Origin: Rachicladosporium sp. CCFEE 5018
Taxonomy: Eukaryota > Ascomycota > Dothideomycetes > Cladosporiales > Cladosporiaceae
Direction of reading: 5' to 3'
DNA: 64,000 bases
Assembly: GCA_002077045.2 (NCBI GenBank)
Contig: KZ111144.1
Span: 1,213,865 to 1,277,864, forward strand
The stretch's first letter is position 1, and each line of letters starts with the position of its first letter. Made by a program: the position numbers and the translations under genes. This document shows, piece after piece, positions 55,790 through 64,000 of the stretch. The notes beneath the pieces were generated by a model, which was not told the DNA's origin, searched no databases, and was given only the letters and a program-made list of their open reading frames with translations.

Positions 55790-57130
55790 CTCACCCTCTC
55801 CAGATCCTACCTGTCCAGTCTTGCGCTGGCCCAGGGATTTGAATGTGTGCATGGCATGCAACGCATTTCTGAAGTCCAACACCTTCTTTGCGACTCAGTC
55901 TGCCTGGCCCTAGGAGCCTTGACAAGCAATCACTCATTGAGCAGCAATCTCGCATCACCCCGCAACACCCTCTTTGCGACTCCAGTCTGCCTGTCCCTGG
56001 GAGCCTCGACAAGCGACCACTCAGTGAGCAGCAATCTCGCATCACGCTGCATAGTGAGATCTCCACCGGACAGTCTGGCTTGCAGGGTGCTGACTTTGGC
56101 GGCATTGCGGATAAAAAGTGCATCTCCTTTGTCAGGGCGTACGATCTTGCGGCCGTGTGCCAGGTCTTCATCTGTGGAAGCATTGTTTGTGAGGCATTCG
56201 GTGGTGCTCCAGTCGCGCTGGTATGGGGATGCGAGGCATGCTGTGCTCGGACTGTGAAGCACCACCCATGCCGATAGTGGCGGAAGGAGGGCTTGTAGAG
56301 TTCGTTGCTTCTTGATAAATGCAGCAACAGCCAGGTCTTCGCCGGTTTAAGCATTGCTTGTGAGGTGATTGGTGGTGCCCCAGTCGAGAAATGCGATCAA
56401 TGCTGTGCTCGACATGCCGTGACATGTGTCCCAGCTCTTTGTCGGTGCAAGCGTTGCTTGTGAGGCATTCGGTGGTGCTCCAGTCGCGCTGGTAGGGGGA
56501 TGCGAGGCGTGCTGTGCTCGATGCGTAGTGGCGGAAGGAGGGCTTGTGAAGTTCGTGGGTTTCATGGTAGTTGCAGCGACATGTGAGGAGATGTTCTTTG
56601 GAAGGGCCGTTCGAGCGTAGCTGATGGGGCTGGACGTGTCAGGGCGAGATTAGAGTAAAGACGAAGCTGTAAATGTAGTCGCAGAGCTCTGGCGCGAGGC
56701 CGTGGAGCTGATCCGAGATGAAAATTGTGCTTGCTGTGTAGTGGCGGAACGAGGTCTTGCAGAAATCGTTGGTTTCTTGGTATATGCGGCGACACGTGAG
56801 GAGAAGAAGGAGGGGGAGGAGGAAGAGGAGGAAGAAGCGGGTGAGGTGAATGTTTGAGGGCGAGAGGAGTGAAGACAAAGCTGTAGATGTGGTCGCAGAG
56901 CTTTGGCACGAGACTGAGTAGTCCACCCGTGAGGGATGTTGTGTTCGATATGCAGTGACGGAACGAGGTCTTGTGGAGGTCGCGAGTTTCTTGGTAGATC
57001 TGGCGACAGGGGGAAATGAGGAAGGGGAGGGGGAGGGCGTTGGAGTGAAGACGAAGCTGTAGCTGTGGTTGCGAAGCTCTGGCGCGATGGTGAGAAGACG
57101 GCTGCTCGGTTGTGGATTTGCCGCCATCGT
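55790..57130 (-). pseudogene. cluster of tandem fragments of an LAPELRNHIYSFVF-type gene
   Basis: On the minus strand the phrase APEL[RC]xxxYSFVFT occurs at about 57.08, 56.90 and 56.68 kb, each followed by a piece with [RQ]IYQET and SFRHY that also appears at about 56.79, 56.97, 56.55, 56.32 and 56.26 kb. These are parts of a common small fungal protein type of unknown function. Pieces are in different frames, several only 30-60 codons long, so nothing intact is readable. GC-rich and T-rich low-complexity runs lie between them. Confidence 0.5.
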
Positions 57131-57922
57131 TGCGGTTGGAGCATGATCGGCGTGGGCGGAGTGCTAGTGGTGACGGGCTGACAGCAAACGGCCAGGTCTG
57201 CGATAGGATTGAAGATACTGTGCAGCTGACGTTCGTAGCAGGGGGACGGTCGAGGAACGACTTTGTCTCTGATCCAGCGTTAGCCCTCGCATTGTACTCA
57301 CAGCCCTCAGGTGTTTCGATCTCTCACTCAAATCACTTCGCAGACTATTCCACCAACTACGGCTTCCCAACACTCCTCCCTGCCCTCGGATCCTCTTCCG
57401 GTCTCTTGACTCTCCCGGACCTCGACCCAAGTGATCATAGCTGCAGCGTTGCCATCTTTGGACGGCTGCGGAACCTCTCGCAGCCCTGACATACCCCGTA
57501 ACCTCCTCTTACCTGGTCAGCAACGATGCCGTTTGCACGTCCAAACAAGCCCTCCGCTATCCCACTCCGCGCATCGGTTCATCTTTGCTTCAGTCTCTTC
57601 TTCTGTCAACCTCCAATCCCTCCTTCAGCCCCTCTTGACTCTGCAGTCCATCGCCCTCATGTCTGGACATCTCCCCTAGCCTCGCCGCGGCGCGTCTTTC
57701 GCCTCCACAAACCCCTGCTGGTGCAAATCTCAGGTGTGCAATCTGATTGCGGAGAGGAATCATCCTTCGCTATTCGGTAGACTGATCAGAAGGCTTCCAA
57801 TTTGGTGCTGGCGTGATGTTGGGAGGAGATTGACGGGGAGGACGGCATCGGGGGATGGGCGCTTGAGTGAGTGAGGGGCGGCGGCGGGAGGTGCTTCGAG
57901 GTCGGAATCCACCGACAGCAGC
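57131..57922. other. unrecognised stretch
   Basis: Open frames on the + strand (57112-57489) have no familiar motif. Nothing else seen. Confidence 0.35.
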
Positions 57923-58387
57923 TTGCCGTTGGTGCTGATCCTCACCGCAGTCTTCGGGCCGAGCTTGAGCAAAGGACTCTACAGTAGACTGGTACATATA
58001 ACCTCAACTCCCAAGATAGATGGTGTAATGAATGCAGACAGACGCCGCGAGCAAGTTCATCGAGATCAGGGTCAAGGTGTGTTCGCATTGCAGCACATAT
58101 GCGCCGGCGCCTACATCTTCACAGAAGACCCGATCGTCCTCATCCGCAAAGCCAGACTCGACATCAGTACAGACAACGCACTCGCGGGACGTAATAAGCT
58201 CAGTACCGACAAGCAGAAGCATGTCGATGGCGTGCGAGATATACAGAGCCGCAGATCTCACTTGCTCGGGCCATTCTATCATCTGCCACTGCCTATAGAT
58301 TTGACTGTGGAGATGAAGTTTCACCCTGACGGGCATGCAGTCACATCAAGCACCGGAGTCAGAGGTACAGGCGCCCACAGCGAGTAA
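57923..58387 (+). pseudogene. SET-domain N-terminal fragment, opposite strand to the others
   Basis: A + frame contains GQGVFALQHICAGAYIFTED followed by PIVLIRKARLDI, the same SET N-terminal block as in the remnants at 8.6-9.1 and 52.5-53.0 kb. The frame continues for about 70 codons without the rest of the SET domain (no Asn-His or post-SET Cys). It is a truncated gene, converging on the BTB frame at 58359. Confidence 0.55.
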
Positions 58388-59081
58388 TATGGCACCGCGC
58401 CCTCTTCTCCACGATCGGCTTACCCTGGTAGGTCTCCGAGGTGCTCGTAGTCGCCGTCTCTTCCTCTAACCTCGTGAGAGCAAGACTCGCTGGCCTGCTA
58501 GCCTCCGCGGCCTTGGTCAAGATCTCGACTGTGAAGTCCGGAGCGCGGATCAGGGCAGCTTTAATAGTAGCGATGTCCGCGTACTGATATGAGGCCTTAG
58601 TCCCGGCCCTCGTGATGTCGTAGACGTTGGCTAGTACGACGTCGAAAGTCTCGGCGCGCAGTACGGAGGCCGCAGCGTTGTCTTCGAGGACCGCGGTAAG
58701 GTAGGTGCCGAAGATCGCCTTGCCGCGGTGGTCTTTCGCGAGTTGCATGAAGCGCTTTGCGGCTATCGAAACTAGGCGGGGCACGTTGTACTTGTCCGCG
58801 AAATTGTGCACGCGCAGATGGAAGGGGGCGTCTTCCTCCGCGTTGTTCAGCTCCGGATAGCCGCTCACTGCCGTCGCCATTGCGTACAAGGCGCCTGGAT
58901 CTTCGCAGAGGAGACCTACCCGTCCATCCTTCGCTTCCTGTTGGGTATAAGCGTCCTGCACCGTCTTCGATTCAGCCTCACTCATACATTCATAGGTGCG
59001 TAAGGCAATTATCTGCTCGCAGTCAGAATACTTCATGAAAGCGTGTAGTGGAGACTTGAACGTAAGCGACCTGCCAATCAA
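58359..59081 (-). CDS. BTB/POZ-domain protein, N-terminally truncated
   Basis: Frame of up to 240 aa. Residues about 48-115 match the second half of a fungal BTB domain: QEAKDGRVGLLCEDPGALYAMA, then FHLRVHNFADKYNVPRLVSIAAKRF, which is the usual F-x-L-x-V-x-x-x-A-D-K-Y motif. The first half of the domain (the S-D-[LV]-x-[IV] strand and the H-K-x-[VI] helix) is not found upstream in frame; only weakly related sequence precedes it. It is therefore probably a truncated gene, although a missed 5' exon is possible. BTB proteins mediate protein-protein contacts, often with Cullin-3. Confidence 0.5.
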   Translation of the reverse strand: MIGRSLTFKSPLHAFMKYSDCEQIIALRTYECMSEAESKTVQDAYTQQEAKDGRVGLLCEDPGALYAMATAVSGYPELNNAEEDAPFHLRVHNFADKYNVPRLVSIAAKRFMQLAKDHRGKAIFGTYLTAVLEDNAAASVLRAETFDVVLANVYDITRAGTKASYQYADIATIKAALIRAPDFTVEILTKAAEASRPASLALTRLEEETATTSTSETYQGKPIVEKRARCHITRCGRLYL

Positions 59082-59699
59082 GCAGCCTGTTCAACCATTC
59101 ATGTCGGCCAAGCGCATTGGATTCCTATGAAGGGGGGACTTGTCTACAGTCAGTTGAAGGGCGAATCGGAGCCCGGGGATAGTAGCGGTATGGTGAAAAA
59201 GCCAGCGCGGAGCAGGCCGGGTTGGAGTGGGATAAGGTTGGAGTCCACCGAGCTGTCCTCAATGCACGTAGCAGCGGAGGGGCGGCGTGGGGTCTGATGT
59301 GGTCGCTCTGTGCGTTTTGGGATGAGTCAAACTGGAAGCCGCAGTCTGCAAGGTGTAAGTTCCTTCTGCACTGTCGAGTCGGGAGTAATGGTGGGGCGGG
59401 AGACCATGGCGTTGGGCAACTCACAGCACGCAGGAGACTATGCCAGAGCAGAAACTGGATCAGGTCGTCCCCAGTCATTAGTGGGTTCGGGATACTACGG
59501 CCGCCGCTCTGACTTGACTGCAGCGCTGTACGGCGTGCGTGCTTCCTCGACTTCATCCAGGAGCCTCAATGAGCTCACACTGGACGTAGCGCGATGAGCA
59601 AGACCAGGAGTCACTAGACGGAGCCGATCGCACTGGTGACCAATCTTGAAGAGCCACTACCGTACAACGCAGAGCGCACTACTAACCAAGCGTCGAAGC
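59082..59699. other. unrecognised stretch
   Basis: No supportable gene; the left part is 5' flank of the BTB frame. Confidence 0.35.
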
Positions 59700-60110
59700 G
59701 ATCTTCAGCATGTGCGACCTGCTAGAGAATCCACCTCTGTGCATCTGGACCCTCGAAGTACCTTCGATCTCCAATGTTTGAACCGTCTTTGGCATGACCA
59801 ACAGCAAACCGCTGGCACGGGCGATGTACCTCCTTCCAGCAAGAGTGGAAGTGCCCCCGAGCGCCCTGGAAGCGCTTCAACTCGACTGGCCAAGCTACCT
59901 ACATGCCTCCAGCAGCAGCGATGCTTCATCAATTATTCCCATCATTGAACGCTTGACGCACTACTGCTCCAGCGTTGAAGCAGTCCTCCGTTTCCAGCGC
60001 ATGGGCAAGCTTTATCAGTGCCTCATCAGCAACAGCAAACAATTATCGAGAGCGATGGACCTCATTCCGATGTGTAGGACACTCGCCTGCAGGAAAGTTT
60101 CCCAGCTCTA
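59700..60110 (+). pseudogene. F-box-type gene remnant (A', longer than the A copy)
   Basis: The + frame from about 59794 reads NSKPLARAMYLLPARVEVPP and continues through SSSDASSIIPIIERL into RFQRMGKLYQCLISNSKQLSRAMDLIP. This joins two post-F-box segments, suggesting a tandemly duplicated F-box gene. In block A only the second part survives (9240-9530), showing that A was cut inside this remnant. Confidence 0.45.
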
Positions 60111-60308
60111 GCGGCCAGACTACACTCGCGGTATACTGCAGCGCATCATAGCAGAGGAGCCTTACCCCAGGCAAGGAAGAAGGCATACTTCGATGTCTGT
60201 CGCCTGAACGAAGCCTTCACCTCATCTACGTGTACATCTTCCCGTTCGTGAATGTTGGTCTGAACGGCCGCAGTATATGAAAAGCTGGCTACGGCTACCC
60301 TTGAAGAT

Positions 60309-60806
60309 TTGGAAGTGCCAGTCGGGGCCAAGGCCTTTCCGCTGAGAGAGGCAGACATCTGGAGGAAGAGATTCAGAGCAATTTTCCAGACCACCGAGCC
60401 TGATACAAGCGTCGCTGAGCCTGCCTCTGAGCCTGTCTCTGAGCCTGTTCCCGACACTGCAGTTACAGCATCAGTCGGCAACGCGCCAGCCGCTGCAGAC
60501 GCGTGGAAGCCAGGATGGTGGTCGGTGTCGAGCAGTGCTTCTGCCGCAAAGGGACGCGAAAGGCTCGCTGCGGTGAAGGCAGCCGAGCCTGGCGTTAAGC
60601 GTGCAGAGGAGCGGGACGCGTTGAAAGCTGAGCACGAAAGGATATATCGATTCTTTCGGGAACGCTATGGTGGCGACAACACCAGTCTACCTGCCTGGCA
60701 GAAGCTGTGCGTCGATGCGGAAGTCGAGGTCGGCAGCAGGATCAGGGATTGTAAGGATATGAGTCAACCCTTCGAGAAGCGGAAACCAAAATCAATGCTG
60801 ACATAG
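60309..60806 (+). CDS. WQKLC-motif small fungal protein (A', longer intact frame)
   Basis: Frame of 165 aa, of which the first part (LREADIWRKRFRAIF, then an Ala/Pro/Glu-rich linker with repeated SEPV) is disrupted in block A. The C-terminal part has ERDALKAEHERIYRFFRERYGGD and LPAWQKLC, followed by a short IRDCKD segment. I recall this motif order from small fungal proteins of unknown function. Another exon may precede the Met at 60309, since related sequence extends upstream in another frame, and a last exon after an intron ending near 60815 is possible. Confidence 0.45.
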   Translation: MEVPVGAKAFPLREADIWRKRFRAIFQTTEPDTSVAEPASEPVSEPVPDTAVTASVGNAPAAADAWKPGWWSVSSSASAAKGRERLAAVKAAEPGVKRAEERDALKAEHERIYRFFRERYGGDNTSLPAWQKLCVDAEVEVGSRIRDCKDMSQPFEKRKPKSMLT

Positions 60807-61219
60807 CGCACTAGAACCTCGACAAGATCTACGTGTGCATCTATCAGTCGAGGGCAACTATTGGCGCCGAGCCTGTCGAAAATGTCGCCGAGCTTGTGTC
60901 GAAGCCTGTCGATGGTATAGCAACGACGGCCAAGTACCACCGACATCACCGCCATCAACGCAAAGATCGCAGCGATCACGATCCGATAAACTGGTGCAGA
61001 TACGGAGACTGCGATAGACGGCGTTGATAGCAGTAGCGAGGTGGCGGAGGTCGCGAGCATGCTGGGATCTGTCAAGTGTGACGACCAAAAGGCAAACGTT
61101 ATGGGTTGGCGCGCATCTTCATGCATGTTGAGAACGGATGGCATGACTAATATCGGAAATGTGTGAGGCGTTTTGCTACAGTGCCTGATGAGTACATCAT
61201 CACTGCTTCGCTTCTGCAT
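60764..61219 (-). CDS. possible small single-pass membrane protein (A')
   Basis: Counterpart of 10136-10591: 151 aa, same start MQKRSSDD, same hydrophobic segment (YRIVIAAIFALMAVMSVVLG) and no length change. In A' a TAA lies just upstream of this Met, so a longer frame seen in A cannot be the shared product. It overlaps the opposite frame ending at 60806 by 43 bp. It may still be an antisense shadow. Confidence 0.25.
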   Translation of the reverse strand: MQKRSSDDVLIRHCSKTPHTFPILVMPSVLNMHEDARQPITFAFWSSHLTDPSMLATSATSLLLSTPSIAVSVSAPVYRIVIAAIFALMAVMSVVLGRRCYTIDRLRHKLGDIFDRLGANSCPRLIDAHVDLVEVLVRYVSIDFGFRFSKG

Positions 61220-61499
61220 CCATTAAACTACCAATGTACATAGCCTTCTAGGACATACATGTCCTACTACCTCAAAGTATGCCGCCTTCCGCAAGGGCGG
61301 TGTCCACGAGCTTGCCACGGTCAATGGCGTTCACGTCATCTGCGAAGTGACCGAAATTGCGACCGTGCTGAGATCCGTCATAGTAAACTCTTGCCCAGTT
61401 GAAGTCGTCGATATACTACTTTCGCCCAACTTCGTAATTAGAGCTCGCCAGGCGGAGTTCCCTGCGGTGTATTTGGCAGCCGTGCCATCGCTTACACAC
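61220..61499. other. intergenic, A' copy of about 10.59-10.88 kb
   Basis: Aligned to block A with few changes. Nothing recognised. Confidence 0.35.
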
Positions 61500-64000
61500 T
61501 GCAGCTGGACTAGTCATAGCTCGCCAGGCCCAATTCCTTGCGGCGTCTTCGGCAGCAGTGTCAGGTCCAAGCTGCAACAGAACCCCTTTGAGAGCATCTT
61601 CTTCGCCCCCGAGGCAAACGCCCTTGAGAGCATCTCCTTCGTCACCGAGGCGAAATGTGCTTGCAGGCAGATGCGGGGACTGCGCCATGTCTGCGGGACC
61701 GGACATACGCCGCGGTGACTCAATGGTGTGTGAGTGCAGAAAGTGGAGGATGGAGAATTTACCGACGTCGAGTGTGTAGCAGGGCTCGGAAGTGGTCCGA
61801 CGAGAGCGGTAGCACGCGATGATGTCGAAGAAGCGGACATGGTGATATAGTCAGCGTGGCGAGCGGCTATCGGTCGAGGAATTGAGGTGCTAGCAAAGTG
61901 CTGGCGACGGTGTCTTGATTGGCGCAGATGCGAGAACATCGTATGCCGTCCATGACTTTAGAGGACCGCTATTAGACAGTGGAGAACCGCTTTCGAGAGG
62001 TGGAACGCTGTCATGTCATTATCTGTACACGCACGGATTCCTGAGTCCTCTTGAAGCCGAAATCAGCGAGCAATCCGTATCTGGCGGCGAAGTTGTAAAC
62101 GGAGTACTTCGCGTCTTGATGTGCCATGTACGTGGTAGGAAGCTGATAATCGGTATCGTCGGCCTCTTCGTGTTGTTGCCTTGCAGTGGTGAAGCAGTGC
62201 TCGTGTTCGTGCTCGGCGTGGGAGATGACCGCGGAGTCGCAGGACTTGAACGTGGCGCGATACGGGTTGGCACGCGACGACGTCGAAGATACTGGAACTT
62301 CGATACGATTAGCATCGCGTGAGGTTGTGGGCTGCAGAATACTTGAAGCTGAGGTCCGGGACCAGTCCATATCTGGCGGCGAAGTTGTAAACGGAGTTCT
62401 TGAAGCTGAAATCCGGGACCAATCCGTTTTTGGCGGCGAAGTTGTAAACGGAGCACTTGGCGTCTCGATGTGCTAAGTACGTGGTAGGAAGCTGGATCAT
62501 GGTAGGAAGCTGGATCACCGGTATCGTCGGCCTTTTCGTGTTGTTGCCTTGTAGTGATTAGGCCATGCTCGTTTCCGTGCTTTGGGGCAAAGATGGAGGC
62601 AGATTTGGAGGAGTTGACCGTGGCGCGACAACGGTTGTAGCACGCGACAACGGCTTTAGCACGCGACGAAGTCCAAGACACTGAACAATCGATATAGTCG
62701 GCATTGCGTGCGCCTGTTGGCCGTAGAGTCGATGGGCTGCGTCCTGCTATTATGAGTGCAGGTGTAGGCCCATTGTGAGACGCCTGTGAGTGTGCAAAGG
62801 CTCTGTCTGGTGGCGAAATGCTGTCGTGGCTAGGCGGCTGTGGCTGTGTCACTCCAGCTGTTGGTCCGGTCGAGAACACCGACCCATCGATGTAGACGGC
62901 ATTGTGCGCAACTGTCGGTTGTGGAGTTGATGGGCTACGTCCTGACGACTATGCCATCATTGGTGCAGGTGTAGGCCCATTTTGAGACGCCTGTGAGTGT
63001 GCAAAGGCTCTGTCTAGTGATGAAACGCTGTCATGTCTAGGCGGCTGCGTCGCTCGAGCTATTAGTCCGACAGCCCGTAGTTTCGGTCTTAGCTTCAGGA
63101 TGAGGTCTTCAAGGTTATCAGAGTCGCGTAGACGCGCAATCATGGCCGCCCACGCTGCATTCTTGGATTCTGGCTCTGAGGCTTTGCCTTCGCTAACGAC
63201 ATGTAGTTTCTTATCGCCAATGGAGACCTTAAGCGTGCATCGATGTGAGGTCGTTCCCGAGGGTCCCGTGGCTTCTGCCCTGTGCAGCAGTTGGACGTCC
63301 AGCTGCAGTGATGTGTCGCTCGAGCTGCTAGTTCAACAGCCTTGTAGGTGTGGCCTGAGCTTCTGGTTGAGGTCTTTGAGCATGTCAGTCCGAGTAGCTA
63401 CGTAACTACGGCTACCCATGCTGCGGCCGTGGATTCTAGCTTGGAGGCTGTGCCGTTGCCAAAGATCTGGAGCAGCTCCACGCCGATAGCCAGCTTGAGC
63501 ATGCAATGGGACGTCGTGCTGGGTGATCGCTTCGTCTCCGTCTTGTGCAGCACGCTCACCTCCAGGTGCAGTCCCAGCTTGTCGCAGACCTGTTGCAGGG
63601 CGGTCCCTTCGTCTCCGTCTTGTGCAGCACGCTCACCTCCAGGTGCAGTCCCAGCTTGTCGCAGACCTGTTGCAGAGCGGTCCCTTCGTCTCCGTCTTGT
63701 GCAGCACTCTCACCTCCAGGTGCAGTCCCAGCTTGTCGCAGATCTGTTGCAGAGCGGCTTCTCCTTGTCCGCCTTGTGCAGTAGTTTCGCCTCCAGATGC
63801 AGCGCCGACTTGTCACAAACCTGGTGCAGGGTGACGTCTTCATCCTCTGAACGAAACATACCTGGCAGCGAATGCGGGAACTGCGCTATGTGTGCGGCAT
63901 GATGCACGCGTATACACGAACCATCATCGCTTTCCATGTCGTCTCCTTCGCTGCAAATTCCCGACGTTGTTGCGTCGCCAATGCATTACAGCTGCCGATC
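61500..64000 (-). pseudogene. decayed gene with repeated dsRBD-like modules (A'), runs off the window
   Basis: Minus-strand counterpart of 10.9-13.74 kb. The best-preserved module (about 63.31-63.06 kb) reads LQLDVQLLHRAEA, then SHRCTLKVSIGDKKLHVV, then SEGKASEPESKNAAWAAMIARL and a leucine-rich tail. A second (about 63.60-63.41 kb) has LQQVCDKLGLHLEV and HCMLKLAIG...ESTAAAWVAVV. These follow the helix-beta-beta-beta-helix plan of a dsRNA-binding domain, with the conserved basic/Ala-rich last helix. In-frame stops separate modules. Whether the parent was a helicase or a Dicer-like protein cannot be told. Low-complexity Ser/Thr/Pro segments lie between 62.9 and 61.5 kb. Confidence 0.45.
63531..63761 (-). 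repeat. 77-bp tandem repeat (three units)
   Basis: Units begin at 63531, 63608 and 63685 and are nearly identical (TTCGTCTCCGTCTTGTGCAG...), encoding helix 1 of the dsRBD-like module on the minus strand. Block A has two units. The near-identity within A' indicates recent expansion, and the 77-bp period shifts the reading frame with every unit. Confidence 0.8.

Noticed and set aside
1..64000. Retrotransposon or DNA-transposon coding regions
   Set aside because: I looked for reverse-transcriptase, integrase, DDE and tyrosine-recombinase motifs in the translated frames and found none, so the duplication cannot be tied to a known element here.
1..64000. Telomeric repeats marking a subtelomere
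   Set aside because: No TTAGGG runs are present; the subtelomere-like character is only an impression from the gene debris.

Overview
This is nuclear DNA of a filamentous ascomycete (Pezizomycotina; the gene set suggests Dothideomycetes, but that is inference). Introns are about 38-55 bp with GTRNGT donors, CTRAC branch sites and YAG acceptors. The window is gene-poor, full of decayed gene fragments, and has one scaffold gap of 100 N (34574-34673).

Layout. Block A (1-13.28 kb) and block A' (42.82-64.0 kb) are two diverged copies of one segment in the same orientation, and both run off the window. Each holds, on the minus strand, a coiled-coil/Cys gene (472 aa in A', cut by the window edge in A) and an intact gene for a GIY-YIG-like domain fused to four C2H2 zinc fingers (669 and 671 aa). 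Decayed SET-domain, F-box, BTB and dsRBD-like gene pieces follow. A' has about 6.8 kb (53.06-59.87 kb) that A lacks. Between the blocks lies a more ordinary core: a PAP2 lipid phosphate phosphatase (17.95-19.36 kb), a broken aminoglycoside-phosphotransferase-like pseudogene (20.57-21.62 kb), a DUF8004-like protein (22.14-24.84 kb), a sideroflexin (25.04-26.31 kb), a small membrane protein (32.56-32.84 kb), a conserved fungal protein cut by the gap (33.75-34.57 kb), and a CCCH plus Zn(II)2Cys6 protein with a polyQ tract (37.27-38.83 kb). One convincing intron-containing tRNA gene (14.25-14.40 kb) and two tRNA-like sequences are present.

The most unusual signal is a family of 22-nt hairpin repeats in five clusters (2.66-2.90, 34.94-35.21, 37.08-37.26, 41.57-41.80 and 45.49-45.76 kb). 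Each unit can fold into a 7-bp stem with one central mismatch and a 6-nt loop. The units fall into two subtypes that differ at both partners of one stem pair (C-G versus T-A): 27 of 28 full units keep Watson-Crick pairing there, and none has only one side changed. Every cluster starts 16-100 bp after the stop codon of a gene, and in all five cases the repeats have the same orientation relative to that gene. The genes encode different, mostly zinc-binding proteins (GIY-YIG/C2H2 twice, CCCH/Zn2Cys6, Cys-motif/coiled-coil, and a fragment of unknown type). This looks like a shared 3'-terminal module on otherwise unrelated accessory genes, either a structured 3'-UTR element or a cassette-type recombination site. 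Its function is unknown.
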